From: Candidatus Avoscillospira avicola
GTDB lineage: Bacteria; Bacillota; Clostridia; Oscillospirales; Oscillospiraceae
Direction of reading: 5' to 3'
NCBI GenBank assembly: GCA_018712245.1
Contig: DVHE01000043.1
Span: forward strand, 1-64,000
Length of the DNA: 64,000 bases
The notes under the pieces were generated by a model. The model saw only the letters and a program-made list of their open reading frames with translations, had not been told where the DNA came from and did no database searches. The position numbers and the translations under genes are program-made. Below are positions 7,451 to 16,989 of this stretch, one piece after another; position 1 is the first letter of the stretch; every line of letters begins with the position of its first letter.

Positions 7451-7879
7451 AAGCACCGCCCGGTCAAGGCTTTTGCCTTGACCGGGCGGTGCTTGGACTG
7501 TCAAAACTATGATGAAAGCCGCCGCGACAGAGCAGCGGGGGGTGTGTGCGGGGGGCAAAAAGCCCACCGCACGTTCAATAAGGGTGTATTTGCAACTTTT
7601 TAAAGTTGCAAATACTGGGGCAGCGTGTCAAAAAACCTCCGGAAGCGGGAAAGAAGCCTCGCAGAGTTTCGCCGCCGCAGCGGCGAAATAAAATTTAAAT
7701 TGCGATTTCCGGGGACATGTGCATCGGAAATCGCACTTTACACTTCAAAAGGTTCGACAGCTTTTCGAAGAAAACCGAGAACCTTTTGGAGTGCAGTCCC
7801 CTTTGTCAAAAAAGCAACGCTTTTTTGACAGTCTGAAGCACCGCCCGATCAAGGCTTTTGCCTTGATCGGGCGGTGCTT
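7451..7879. repeat. Intergenic array of seven hairpins bracketed by two near-identical 44-base hairpins
   Basis: Perfect or near-perfect inverted repeats follow one another: 7451-7494 (20-pair stem, loop TTTT), 7586-7615 (14 pairs), 7667-7688 (9 pairs), 7701-7735 (11 pairs), 7741-7793 (15 pairs with one G-U), 7805-7830 and 7836-7879 (20 pairs). The outer two are copies of one sequence that differ by a compensatory G-C to A-T pair. No protein-coding ORF is convincing here. The region separates the convergent kinase and araR genes, so a termination role is possible, although most stems lack a following T run. Confidence 0.7.
7498..7635 (+). repeat. Dispersed intergenic repeat family A, copy 1
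   Basis: The segment CTGTCAAAAC...GCAGCGTGTCAAAA is closely similar to the reverse complement of 15305-15490. Shared blocks include ACAGAGCAGCGGGGG, GTGTGTGCGGGGG, GCACGTTCAAT and the TTTGCAACTTT hairpin. Copy 1 lacks about 45 bases present in copy 2. It lies inside the hairpin array. Confidence 0.75.
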
Positions 7880-7914
7880 GTTGATGGGGGCAAGATGCCT
7901 GGAGGCGGTGGGCG

Positions 7915-8994
7915 TCAGCTGCTCTCTTTTTCCATAAGCGTCCAGGGCAGCACTTGCGATTCACAGGGCGAGCCCTCCAATAGCTTCAGGAGCATTTCAG
8001 CGGCGACGTGTCCCGTATTGATGTGGCCGTGAGAGAGGGAGGTGATGCGCACGGGAGAAAGCTCACTATATTGGCTGTTGTCAAAGCTGACCACAGCCAG
8101 CTGCTCCGGGATGGCGACAGATCGCTTGAGCAGGGTGTTGATGAGCCTCGAAGCCACCTCGTCATTGTAGCACACCACGGCGGAGCAGCCCTCCAGGAAC
8201 TTAAGCAGCACTTCTGGAATGGCGCGGGACTGACTGCTGAAAAAGCGTTCCTTCTCCTCGGTGCCGTACCAGAGAATATGCGTATCCTGCATGGAAAGGC
8301 CGAAGTCCCGCATGGCGTCGGCGAAGCCTGCGTAGCGGCGGTGGCCCTGGATGTCGTCGGATTTGAAGATGCCGGCGATCTGCCGATGGCCTTTGTTATA
8401 GAGGTATTCCACCAGGGCATAGCCGCCGCCGTAGTTGTCGTCCAGTACGGAGACGGTGCCGGTCAGCTCGGCATAGTTGCCGTTGAGGAAGACCAGCGGG
8501 ATACCCCGTCCGATCAGCTGCCGGTAGAGGTCCAGATTGGGGTTGGGGAGGCAGGTCTTGGTGCCCTCCACCAGCAGCCCGTCCAGCTGGGGCAGCTCCA
8601 GCAGGGTGGAGAGGATGCGCCGCTCGTTGGAAATCTGGTTTTTGGTGGCAAATACCAGAGTCGTGCAGTGATTGGCAGAGAGAACAGATTCCACTTCCCG
8701 CAAGATGCTGGGGAAGATATAGTCGCTGATATAGGTGGTGAGGACCGCCACGCTTCTGGGGGCGGAGACTGGCTCACGGATGGGGATGTTGCGAATGTGA
8801 GAGCCGCTGCCCTGGCGCTTTTCGATTAGGCCCTCCTGTACCAGTACTGAGAGGGCCTGGCGGACAGTCTGGCGGCTGAGCTGATAGGCCTCGGCAATGG
8901 CTTTTTCTGTAGGTAGCAGGCCTGTGGCGGAGAAAGTCCCGGCAGCGATCTGCTCCCGCAGTGTATTGGCCAGCTGCTGATATTTGGTTGCCAT
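7915..8994 (-). CDS. araR: Arabinose operon repressor AraR (GntR-type HTH with LacI-type sensor domain)
   Basis: 359 residues. Residues 1-70 form a GntR winged helix (LPTEKAIAEAYQLSRQTVRQ, EGLIEKRQGSGSHI). Residues about 80-355 form a LacI/periplasmic-binding-like effector domain (VAVLTTYISDYIFPSI, GHRQIAGIFKSDD, VVCYNDEVA). This arrangement is typical of Firmicutes AraR, which binds L-arabinose and releases operators of arabinose genes. It is divergent from araB-araD, and a GTACGTACAAAT operator lies just upstream, so autoregulation is likely. Assignment is by architecture plus context. Confidence 0.88.
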   Translation of the reverse strand: MATKYQQLANTLREQIAAGTFSATGLLPTEKAIAEAYQLSRQTVRQALSVLVQEGLIEKRQGSGSHIRNIPIREPVSAPRSVAVLTTYISDYIFPSILREVESVLSANHCTTLVFATKNQISNERRILSTLLELPQLDGLLVEGTKTCLPNPNLDLYRQLIGRGIPLVFLNGNYAELTGTVSVLDDNYGGGYALVEYLYNKGHRQIAGIFKSDDIQGHRRYAGFADAMRDFGLSMQDTHILWYGTEEKERFFSSQSRAIPEVLLKFLEGCSAVVCYNDEVASRLINTLLKRSVAIPEQLAVVSFDNSQYSELSPVRITSLSHGHINTGHVAAEMLLKLLEGSPCESQVLPWTLMEKESS

Positions 8995-9014
8995 GGTGCG
9001 GCACGTCCTTCCGA

Positions 9015-9034
9015 GTTAAAGTACGTACAAATTT
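9015..9034. promoter_or_regulatory. AraR operator at the araR promoter
   Basis: The sequence AAAGTACGTACAAATTTA has a central GTACGTAC palindrome and matches the known Bacillus AraR box pattern (ATTTGTACGTACAAAT) closely on one side. It lies directly downstream of the araR -10 element, fitting autorepression. Confidence 0.65.
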
Positions 9035-9063
9035 ATTATAGCCCCTGGAGCGAAGGAAGACAA
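9035..9063 (-). promoter_or_regulatory. araR promoter
   Basis: On the reverse strand a -35 TTGTCT (9058-9063) and -10 TATAAT (9035-9040) are spaced by 17 bases, 41 bases before the araR start codon. The AraR box begins immediately after the -10. Confidence 0.7.
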
Positions 9064-9321
9064 GAGAAATGTGCAAAGTGGGATGATCCATATGACATCT
9101 GTAAAAACGAAAACTGATTTGGAAAATGGATGGGATGCTGTCCAACGCGGGGCACTATCCTCATGCTTTCACAGACATTGTGCAATTTTTCAATGGGATT
9201 TTGCGGGTAGGCGCTTGGCGATCGTACAACTTTATCAATCTATATATTTGGAAATGTTCGAAATTTATGATAAAAATTCAATTAATTTATTATATGTCAT
9301 AAAACCGTAAAGAATAGTGAC

Positions 9322-9341
9322 ATATTTGTATTGTACAAAAG
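9322..9341. promoter_or_regulatory. Second AraR-like operator, upstream of araB
   Basis: ATTTGTATTGTACAAAA contains the dyad TTTGTA-TTG-TACAAA. The half sites equal those of the AraR consensus, with three instead of two central bases. It is 30 bases upstream of the araB -35. A further weak half site (CCGTACAATT) lies at 9361-9370. Confidence 0.5.
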
Positions 9342-9371
9342 GATGAATGTGGAATTATAACCGTACAATTA

Positions 9372-9400
9372 TTGACTGCTGAGTCAGACGAGGGTATACT
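9372..9400 (+). promoter_or_regulatory. araB promoter
   Basis: -35 TTGACT (9372-9377) and -10 TATACT (9395-9400) are separated by 17 bases, about 90 bases before the araB start codon. An AraR half-site-like sequence abuts the -35. Confidence 0.65.
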
Positions 9401-9488
9401 GGGTCTTGATAAAAGCTACAGTGCCGCTATGGAAAGTGCTTTGGCGATGTATCATCATTTTTTCAAACAGGGGACAGGAGGATCATTC

Positions 9489-11174
<1,686 letters not shown>

Positions 11175-11185
11175 GGAGAGTCACT

Positions 11186-11893
11186 ATGCTGGAAGCGCTG
11201 AAACAAGAAGTGCTGGAGGCCAACCTCCTCCTGCCCAAATACGGACTCATCACCTTCACCTGGGGCAACGTCTCCGGCATTGACCGGGAGAGCGGCCTGG
11301 TGGTCATCAAGCCCTCCGGCGTCAGCTACGACGGCATGACCGTCGAGGACATGGTGGTGGTGGACCTCCAGGGCAAGGTCGTGGAAGGCAAGTGGAAGCC
11401 CTCCTCCGACACACCCACCCATCTGGCCCTCTACCGGGCCTTCCCGGGCCTGGGCGGAATCGTCCACACCCACAGCCGCTGGGCCACCTCCTTTGCCCAG
11501 GCCGGCATGCCCATCCCCGCCATGGGGACCACTCAGGGCGACTACTTCTACGGCGACATCCCCTGCACCCGGAAGATGACGCCGGCGGAGATCGCCGGGG
11601 AGTACGAGCTGGAGACTGGCAACGTCATCATCGAGACGTTCCAGGGCATCGACCCCATGACCATCCCGGCGGTGCTGGTCCACAGCCATGGCCCCTTCAC
11701 CTGGGGTACCGACGCCATGAACGCCGTCCACAACGCGGTGGTACTGGAAGAAGTGGCCTTTATGGACTACCACGCCATGTCCATGAACCCCCAGGCCGGG
11801 CGGATGCAGCAGGAGCTGCTGGACAAGCACTACCTGCGCAAGCACGGCAAGAACGCCTATTACGGCCAGGGCACCCCCGACACGAAGGGATAA
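11186..11893 (+). CDS. araD: L-ribulose-5-phosphate 4-epimerase
   Basis: 235 residues, the usual AraD length. It converts L-ribulose 5-phosphate to D-xylulose 5-phosphate using a divalent metal. The metal-site histidines are visible in [11 protein letters not shown] and [10 protein letters not shown], and the class II aldolase fold start is [15 protein letters not shown] 11186 is chosen for the ATAAGGAGAG ribosome site; the ORF start at 11144 has none. It is the last gene of the araB operon, followed by strong hairpins. Confidence 0.93.
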   Translation: MLEALKQEVLEANLLLPKYGLITFTWGNVSGIDRESGLVVIKPSGVSYDGMTVEDMVVVDLQGKVVEGKWKPSSDTPTHLALYRAFPGLGGIVHTHSRWATSFAQAGMPIPAMGTTQGDYFYGDIPCTRKMTPAEIAGEYELETGNVIIETFQGIDPMTIPAVLVHSHGPFTWGTDAMNAVHNAVVLEEVAFMDYHAMSMNPQAGRMQQELLDKHYLRKHGKNAYYGQGTPDTKG

Positions 11894-11899
11894 AAAAGC

Positions 11900-11946
11900 G
11901 GCGCCTAAGGCGCCATAAAACCCCCGCCCATTCCTGGGCGGGGGTT
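11900..11946. terminator. Double hairpin terminator between convergent araD and the deacetylase-like gene
   Basis: A small GGCGCC-TAA-GGCGCC stem is followed by a perfect 12-pair stem (AACCCCCGCCCA/TGGGCGGGGGTT, loop TTCC) at 11919-11946. It sits between two genes that converge, so it can serve both. Confidence 0.75.
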
Positions 11947-11951
11947 GCCAT

Positions 11952-12995
11952 TTATCCAAGACTGGTTGTCTCTAAAATCTGCAGAACCTGGGCCTGGGCA
12001 TTGCTGAGGCGCTCCAGCAGGGCGGGGGCGTCGCCGCGGCATACCAGCAGGGAAGGGCCGGGGCTGTTGCGCCAGACCGCTTCATCGGGGACGCCGGTGT
12101 CTGCCACCAGGTGCCAGCCCTCGTCGGCATAGGCTCCCTGGGGCGCCAGGGCCAGTACGGTTTTGAAGAACAGCGCTTCGTCCATCGCTTCGTTGGCCGC
12201 CGTCAGCTGCTCAGTGACATCGCCGGTCCCGTCCGACGCCAGGCCAATGGTGTGGCCCTGGGCATAGATCGCTCGCACCAGCGCCTTGTCCGCTCGAAGC
12301 TGCGCCTCCGTGAGGAAGAAAGCGGCGCGGATTTGATATTGAGACAGTAAATCCAGTGTCTCCTGAGAGACTGCCGCGCCAGCAAAGGCCAGATACACAT
12401 CCGCCGGCTCCTGTTCCGGCGGGTCCTGGGTCTCCGTGTCCTGCCAGGGCTGCTGGCTGGGGGTGTTTTGATCCGGCTGGTCTGTCTGCTGCTGGTTGAG
12501 GTAGTCGATCAAATTGGCTGCCTTTTCCACAAACAGGCTGTCGTCATAGACCTGAGAGCCGTTGGTGAAGCGGATGATGGTCTCGCCGCTCTCGGCCGTG
12601 AGGATGGAGACCGAATAGCCAAAGTGCTCCGCCGCGCTGGCGGGGATGTACAGGAGTCCGCCGCGGTAGAGCACGCTGACCGGACTCTCGGTGCCGCTCT
12701 CGTCGGTGACGGTACCGGCGGTCAGATCGTAGACCAGGCGGGAGGTGCGGGTGAAGAGCACGAAGGTGTTCTGATCGACGTTGTTGGAGACGATCACGCC
12801 GCCGGGGTTGGCGTTGAAGGCCGTGTAGGGGAGGTACAGCGTGCCGCCGGAGTAGTATGGCGCGTCGGAGGCCGGCAGGGAGAGGGGAATGGTGTCGTTG
12901 ACGGCCACGAAGCACAGCGACCCGGCAGCCCGAGCACTGGGAAGCATCGTCAGCAGCAGGGCCAGCGCCAGCAGGCCCGGCAGTAACTTTTTCAT
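11952..12995 (-). CDS. Exported polysaccharide-deacetylase-like protein without catalytic residues
   Basis: 347 residues with a clear signal peptide (MKKLLPGLLALALLL, cleavage near ARA-AG). Residues about 30-165 look like a copper-amine-oxidase-N-type beta domain (TLYLPYTAFNANPGG, LLYIPASAAEHFGYSV). A Gln/Pro/Asp/Thr-rich linker (170-205) leads to a C-terminal NodB-like half (DLLSQYQIRAAFFLTEAQL, YAQGHTIGLASDG). In active NodB domains the first strand ends in FDDG and the second motif has HxxxH; here these are FAGA and GHTIGLASD, so the metal-binding Asp and His residues are gone. A binding or regulatory cell-wall role is more likely than catalysis. Confidence 0.7.
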   Translation of the reverse strand: MKKLLPGLLALALLLTMLPSARAAGSLCFVAVNDTIPLSLPASDAPYYSGGTLYLPYTAFNANPGGVIVSNNVDQNTFVLFTRTSRLVYDLTAGTVTDESGTESPVSVLYRGGLLYIPASAAEHFGYSVSILTAESGETIIRFTNGSQVYDDSLFVEKAANLIDYLNQQQTDQPDQNTPSQQPWQDTETQDPPEQEPADVYLAFAGAAVSQETLDLLSQYQIRAAFFLTEAQLRADKALVRAIYAQGHTIGLASDGTGDVTEQLTAANEAMDEALFFKTVLALAPQGAYADEGWHLVADTGVPDEAVWRNSPGPSLLVCRGDAPALLERLSNAQAQVLQILETTSLG

Positions 12996-13128
12996 GGGAT
13001 CAGCTCCTATCTATCAGCGAGTATACCAGATTTTCGGCGGCCCTGCAAGGGCGGTGAAAATAACCGTGGCATTTCCAGGCTGGCCGTGGTATAATCCAAG
13101 TAACTATGGAAATGTGCGAGGAACAACA

Positions 13129-14730
13129 ATGATTACAGTGAACAATCTCTCCGTGCAGTTCGGCGGCTCGGTCCTCTTCAAGCAGGTGGACCTCCAGTTC
13201 ACCGCCGGCAACTGCTACGGCATCATCGGCGCCAACGGCGCGGGTAAATCCACCTTTTTGAAGGTTCTCTCCGGCGAGCTGGACAGCACCACCGGCTCCG
13301 TCTCCATTCAGCCGGGGGTGCGCATGAGCATCTTGCAGCAGGACCAGTTCCAGTACGACGCCTATACCGTCATGGACACGGTCATCATGGGCAACCAGCA
13401 TCTCTACGATGTGATGAAGGAGAAGGACGCCCTCTATGAAAAGCCGGACTTCTCCGAGGAGGACGGCCTGCGGGCCGCGGAGCTGGAGGCAGAGTTTGCC
13501 GAGATGGACGGCTGGGAGGCCGAGTCCGACGCCAGCCGCATCCTCCAGGGCTTGGGCATCCCGGTGGAAAACCACTACGACCTGATGGGCGATACCGACC
13601 CGCGGATGAAGGTGAAGGTCCTGCTGGCCCGGGCGCTCTTCGGCAAGCCTGATATCGTCATGCTGGACGAGCCCACCAACAACCTGGATATCGAGGCCAT
13701 CAACTGGCTGGAGGACTTCTTGCTGGACTACGAGGGCACGGTCATCGTCGTGAGCCACGACCGGCACTTCCTCAACACCGTCTGCACCCACATCGTGGAC
13801 ATCGACTACGGCAAGATCAAGATGTACGTGGGCAACTACGACTTCTGGTATGAGTCCTCCCAGCTGATTCAGAGCCTCATCAAGAACAAGAACAAGCGAA
13901 ATGCCGAGAAGATCGAGGAACTCCAGACCTTTATCGCCCGGTTCGCCGCCAACAAGGCCAAGAGTAAGCAGGCCACGTCCCGCCGTAAGCTGCTGGACAA
14001 GCTGACCATCGAGGAGATGCCGGCCTCGTCCCGGCGCTATCCCTTCGTGGGCTTCACCCCGGAGCGGGAGGTGGGCAAGGACATCCTCTTTGTCACCGAC
14101 GTCTCCAAGACCGTGGACGGCGTCAAGCTCCTGGACAAAGTCACCTTCAATCTCAAGAAGGGCGACAAGATTGCCTTTGTCGGCGAGAACGAGCTGGCCC
14201 AGACCGTCATGTTCAAGATTCTGATGGGCGAGATGGAGCCGGACGAGGGCAGCGTCAAGTGGGGCCAGACCACGTCCCAGAGCTATCTGCCCAAGGACAA
14301 CACTGAGTACTTTGAAGGTCACACCGAGTCCCTGGTGGACTGGATTCGCGAATTCTCCGCCAAGAAGGACGACGTCTATCTCCGGGGCTTCCTGGGCCGG
14401 ATGCTCTTTTCCGGCGAGGATGTCTTCAAGCCGGTGAACGTCCTCTCCGGCGGCGAAAAGGTCCGCTGTATGCTTTCGCGGATGATGCTTTCCGGGGCCA
14501 ACGTGGTGCTGATGGACCAGCCCACCAACCATCTGGACATGGAGTCCATCCAGGCGGTCAACAAAGGCCTCATCGCCTTCCCGGGCAACATTCTCCTGGC
14601 CAGCCACGACCATGAGATGCTCCAGTCTGTGGCTAACCGCATCATCGAGTTCCAGCCCGACGGCACTATTTTGGACCGCGTGGGCACCTATGACGAGTAT
14701 CTGGAGTGGAAGCTGGGCCGAAGCCTGTAA
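13129..14730 (+). CDS. ABC-F family ATPase (ribosome-associated type)
   Basis: 533 residues with two ABC domains and no membrane segments. Domain 1 (1-250): Walker A GANGAGKS, Walker B IVMLDEPTNNLD. The linker (about 250-320) is Lys/Arg/Ala-rich, as in ABC-F proteins. Domain 2: signature LSGGEKVR and Walker B VVLMDQPTNHLD, but its Walker A region reads GENELAQT without the usual GKS/T, a degenerate P loop. ABC-F proteins act on translating ribosomes rather than transport. The start at 13129 (ATGATTACAGTG) matches the family N-terminus; upstream sequence to 12889 is non-coding and contains a TATAAT -10 near 13090. Confidence 0.9.
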   Translation: MITVNNLSVQFGGSVLFKQVDLQFTAGNCYGIIGANGAGKSTFLKVLSGELDSTTGSVSIQPGVRMSILQQDQFQYDAYTVMDTVIMGNQHLYDVMKEKDALYEKPDFSEEDGLRAAELEAEFAEMDGWEAESDASRILQGLGIPVENHYDLMGDTDPRMKVKVLLARALFGKPDIVMLDEPTNNLDIEAINWLEDFLLDYEGTVIVVSHDRHFLNTVCTHIVDIDYGKIKMYVGNYDFWYESSQLIQSLIKNKNKRNAEKIEELQTFIARFAANKAKSKQATSRRKLLDKLTIEEMPASSRRYPFVGFTPEREVGKDILFVTDVSKTVDGVKLLDKVTFNLKKGDKIAFVGENELAQTVMFKILMGEMEPDEGSVKWGQTTSQSYLPKDNTEYFEGHTESLVDWIREFSAKKDDVYLRGFLGRMLFSGEDVFKPVNVLSGGEKVRCMLSRMMLSGANVVLMDQPTNHLDMESIQAVNKGLIAFPGNILLASHDHEMLQSVANRIIEFQPDGTILDRVGTYDEYLEWKLGRSL

Positions 14731-14788
14731 GAGCGGTCCGTCTTTTGCCCCTTGAGACTGTGATTATAATAAATTGGAGGTATTTGCT

Positions 14789-15166
14789 ATGTCCAAGGTA
14801 ATTCACACGACCAATGCGCCCGCTGCGGTGGGCCCCTATTCCCAGGCCATTGACTGCGGCGACCTGGTGTTCTGCTCCGGCCAGATTCCCCTGGTGCCCG
14901 CCACCGGTGAAGTGGTGGAGGGCGACATCGAGGCCCAGACCCGCCAGATTTTTGCCAACATCCAGGCGGTGCTGGCCGAGGCCGGCCTTTCTCTGAAGAA
15001 CGTGGTGAAGACCACGGTGTTTATGACCGATCTGAGCCAGTTCGGCGCCTTCAACGACGTCTACGCCTGGTACTTCCCGGAGAATCCCCCGGCGCGGTCC
15101 TGCGTGGAAATCTCCAAGCTGCCCAAGGGCGTGTCTGTGGAGATCGAAGTCATCGCCAAGCGGTAA
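14789..15166 (+). CDS. ridA: RidA family enamine/imine deaminase
   Basis: 125 residues, the standard RidA length. It hydrolyses reactive 2-aminoacrylate-type enamines formed by PLP enzymes. Family motifs are GPYSQAI, FCSGQIPL and the C-terminal PARSCVEISKLPKG with the substrate-binding Arg. ATG 14789 has a TTGGAGG ribosome site; the ORF start at 14774 overlaps that site. It is monocistronic, with a terminator after it. Confidence 0.93.
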   Translation: MSKVIHTTNAPAAVGPYSQAIDCGDLVFCSGQIPLVPATGEVVEGDIEAQTRQIFANIQAVLAEAGLSLKNVVKTTVFMTDLSQFGAFNDVYAWYFPENPPARSCVEISKLPKGVSVEIEVIAKR

Positions 15167-15263
15167 AACCAACCAAGTCCGTTCGCGAGGACGGGCAAAT
15201 ACCAATAGACACTGACGCGGAAGGGTCACACCTGACGGGGAAGAGTCGCCATCGAGCCAGCCA

Positions 15264-15294
15264 AGGGCGCACTCTACCTGAGTGCGCCCTTTTG
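15264..15294 (+). terminator. Terminator after ridA
   Basis: GGGCGCACTC-TACCT-GAGTGCGCCC is followed by TTTT, a classic 10-pair intrinsic terminator. A second stem (GCGTGGCGAAAA ... TTTTCGCCACGC) follows directly. Confidence 0.8.
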
Positions 15295-15304
15295 CGTGGC
15301 GAAA

Positions 15305-15490
15305 ATGCTTTTTCGCCACGCTGCCCTAGTTTTTGCAACTTTGAAAAGTTGCAAAAACGCCATGATTGAACGTGCGTGGCCCAGGCCAGCTTCTCTTGCC
15401 CTGTGGGCAATTAACCTTCGTGGGCTCTTTGGCCCCCGCACACACCCCCGCTGCTCTGTTGCTGCGGCTTGTATCATAGTTTTTTGACAG
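15305..15490 (-). repeat. Dispersed intergenic repeat family A, copy 2
   Basis: The reverse complement matches 7498-7635 over nearly its whole length, apart from an extra segment of about 45 bases in the middle. The internal 14-pair stem (GTTTTTGCAACTTT) differs from copy 1 (GTATTTGCAACTTT) by a change that is compensated on the other strand. It fills the gap between the ridA terminator and the hydrogenase maturation genes. Confidence 0.75.
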
Positions 15491-15514
15491 TTTTATCATA
15501 GAAAGGAGAAGCGC

Positions 15515-15784
15515 ATGGAAGAAAATCGCGTGGCGCTGCTGGGCATCATCGTGGAGGAGCCGGACTCTGTTGAGGCCCTCAACGCGCTGCTCCACCAGTA
15601 TAAGGACTATATCATCGGCCGAATGGGCCTTCCGTACCGGGAACGGAAGATCAGCATTATCAGTATCATGTTGGACGCCCCACAGGACGCCATCAGCAGC
15701 CTGGCCGGCAAGGTGGGGATGCTGCCGGGCGTATCCTGTAAGGCCATCTACTCCAAACTTGCCCATGGACCCGCTGCTGAGTGA
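15515..15784 (+). CDS. Iron-only hydrogenase system regulator (TM1266-type)
   Basis: 89 residues of ACT-like/NikR-C-like fold type (RVALLGIIVEEPDSVEALN, ERKISIISIMLDAPQDAIS, GKVGMLPGVSCKA). Such small proteins are found next to hydE/hydG/hydF and are annotated as putative regulators of the [FeFe]-hydrogenase system; no DNA-binding domain is present. A GAAAGGAG ribosome site supports the start. It overlaps hydE by 20 bases, consistent with translational coupling. Confidence 0.85.
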   Translation: MEENRVALLGIIVEEPDSVEALNALLHQYKDYIIGRMGLPYRERKISIISIMLDAPQDAISSLAGKVGMLPGVSCKAIYSKLAHGPAAE

Positions 15785-16820
15785 GCTGCTGACGCGGGGC
15801 GTGCTGGAGCGGGAACAGTGGCGGGAGCTGCTCTCCCGGCGGCACCAGCTGGACCGGGCGGCGCTCTTTGCCCTGGCCCGGGAGATCCGGGCGCGATGGT
15901 TCGGAAACCGGGTCTATATCCGGGGCCTGATCGAATGTACCAACTACTGTAAGAACAATTGCCTTTACTGCGGCATCCGCCGGGGCAATTCCCATGTGCA
16001 GCGCTACCGGCTGACCCAGGCAGAGATTTTGGCCTGCTGCGAGCAGGGCTACCGCTGGGGATTTCGCACCTTCGTCCTCCAGGGCGGGGAGGACCCACGG
16101 TTGACGCCGGATTGGGTAGCCCAGGTGGTGCGGGAAATCACCCGCCGCTTTCCCGACTGCGCTGTGACCCTCTCCCTGGGGGAGTGGGAGCGGGAGGTCT
16201 ACCGGCTCTGGTACGAGGCCGGAGCCAGGCGGTACCTGCTGCGCCATGAAACCGCCGATCCCGCCCATTACGCCCGCTTGCACCCTCCGGCGCAGACCCT
16301 GTCCCGCCGCATCGCCTGCCTCTACGATCTCAAGGCCCTGGGCTACCAGGTGGGGGCCGGGTTTATGGTGGGGTCGCCGGGCCAGAGCGATGACACCCTG
16401 GCCCAGGACTTCTGCTTCCTGCAGGATTTGCAGCCGGAGATGGTGGGAATCGGGCCGTTTTTGCCCCAGCACGACACGCCCTTCGCCCAGGAGCCGCCGG
16501 GCACCCTGGAGGACACGCTCCTGCTGCTGGCCCTCCTGCGCCTGACGCTGCCCGCCGTGCTGCTGCCCGCCACCACGGCGCTGGCCACCCTCCATCCCCG
16601 GGGGCGGGTGCTGGGCATGGAAGCCGGAGCCAATGTGGTGATGCCTAACCTCTCGCCCCCGGCGGTGCGGGAGAGCTACGCCCTCTACGACGGCAAGGCC
16701 GCCACCGGCGTCGAGGCCGCGGAGCACCTGGCCGACCTCCGGGCGCAGCTGGCCCCCCTGGGTCTGACCGTCGCCATAGACCGCGGCGACGCCCCCACGA
16801 AGCGGCCACAGCAGTCGTAG
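15765..16820 (+). CDS. hydE: [FeFe]-hydrogenase H-cluster radical SAM maturase HydE
   Basis: About 351 residues from ATG 15765. Radical SAM iron-sulfur motif CKNNCLYC within IECTNYCKNNCLYCGIRRGN, typical of HydE, followed by TFVLQGGEDPRL and the HETADPAHYARLHP region. HydE helps build the 2Fe subcluster of the hydrogenase active site. The start inside the preceding gene gives the family N-terminus (MDPLLSELL); the longer ORF to 15570 is a shadow of the regulator. It is part of a regulator-hydE-hydG-hydF operon, although a hairpin repeat separates it from hydG. Confidence 0.92.
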   Translation: MDPLLSELLTRGVLEREQWRELLSRRHQLDRAALFALAREIRARWFGNRVYIRGLIECTNYCKNNCLYCGIRRGNSHVQRYRLTQAEILACCEQGYRWGFRTFVLQGGEDPRLTPDWVAQVVREITRRFPDCAVTLSLGEWEREVYRLWYEAGARRYLLRHETADPAHYARLHPPAQTLSRRIACLYDLKALGYQVGAGFMVGSPGQSDDTLAQDFCFLQDLQPEMVGIGPFLPQHDTPFAQEPPGTLEDTLLLLALLRLTLPAVLLPATTALATLHPRGRVLGMEAGANVVMPNLSPPAVRESYALYDGKAATGVEAAEHLADLRAQLAPLGLTVAIDRGDAPTKRPQQS

Positions 16821-16989
16821 GGGCGGCTATTAGCCACCCGTGCAGCATTCGCGTTGGATGCACCGTCGTCGGCCGCACTTACCGTAGGGGCCGATGCCCA
16901 CATCGGCCCGCAGCCCGCCCACGTCGGATGCACTCCAGCCGCATCGGCCCCTGCGTTGTTTTATTTTACCCCAGAAAGGAAGGATTCCC
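16821..16989. repeat. Intergenic repeat family B, copy 1, between hydE and hydG
   Basis: Positions 16882-16910 hold CCGTAGGGGCCGATGCCCAC and the following ATCGGCCCG. They form a GGCCGATG/CATCGGCC stem and recur with one change as the reverse complement at 57013-57041. The surrounding sequence (GTAGGGGCGGCTATTAGCCA, CGCATCGGCCCCTGCG) has the same flavour. The ribosome site of hydG (AGAAAGGAAGG) lies at the end of the gap. Confidence 0.65.

Noticed and set aside
9071-9310. 79-residue forward ORF in the araR-araB gap
   Set aside because: It covers the regulatory region, lacks a ribosome site and has no recognisable sequence.
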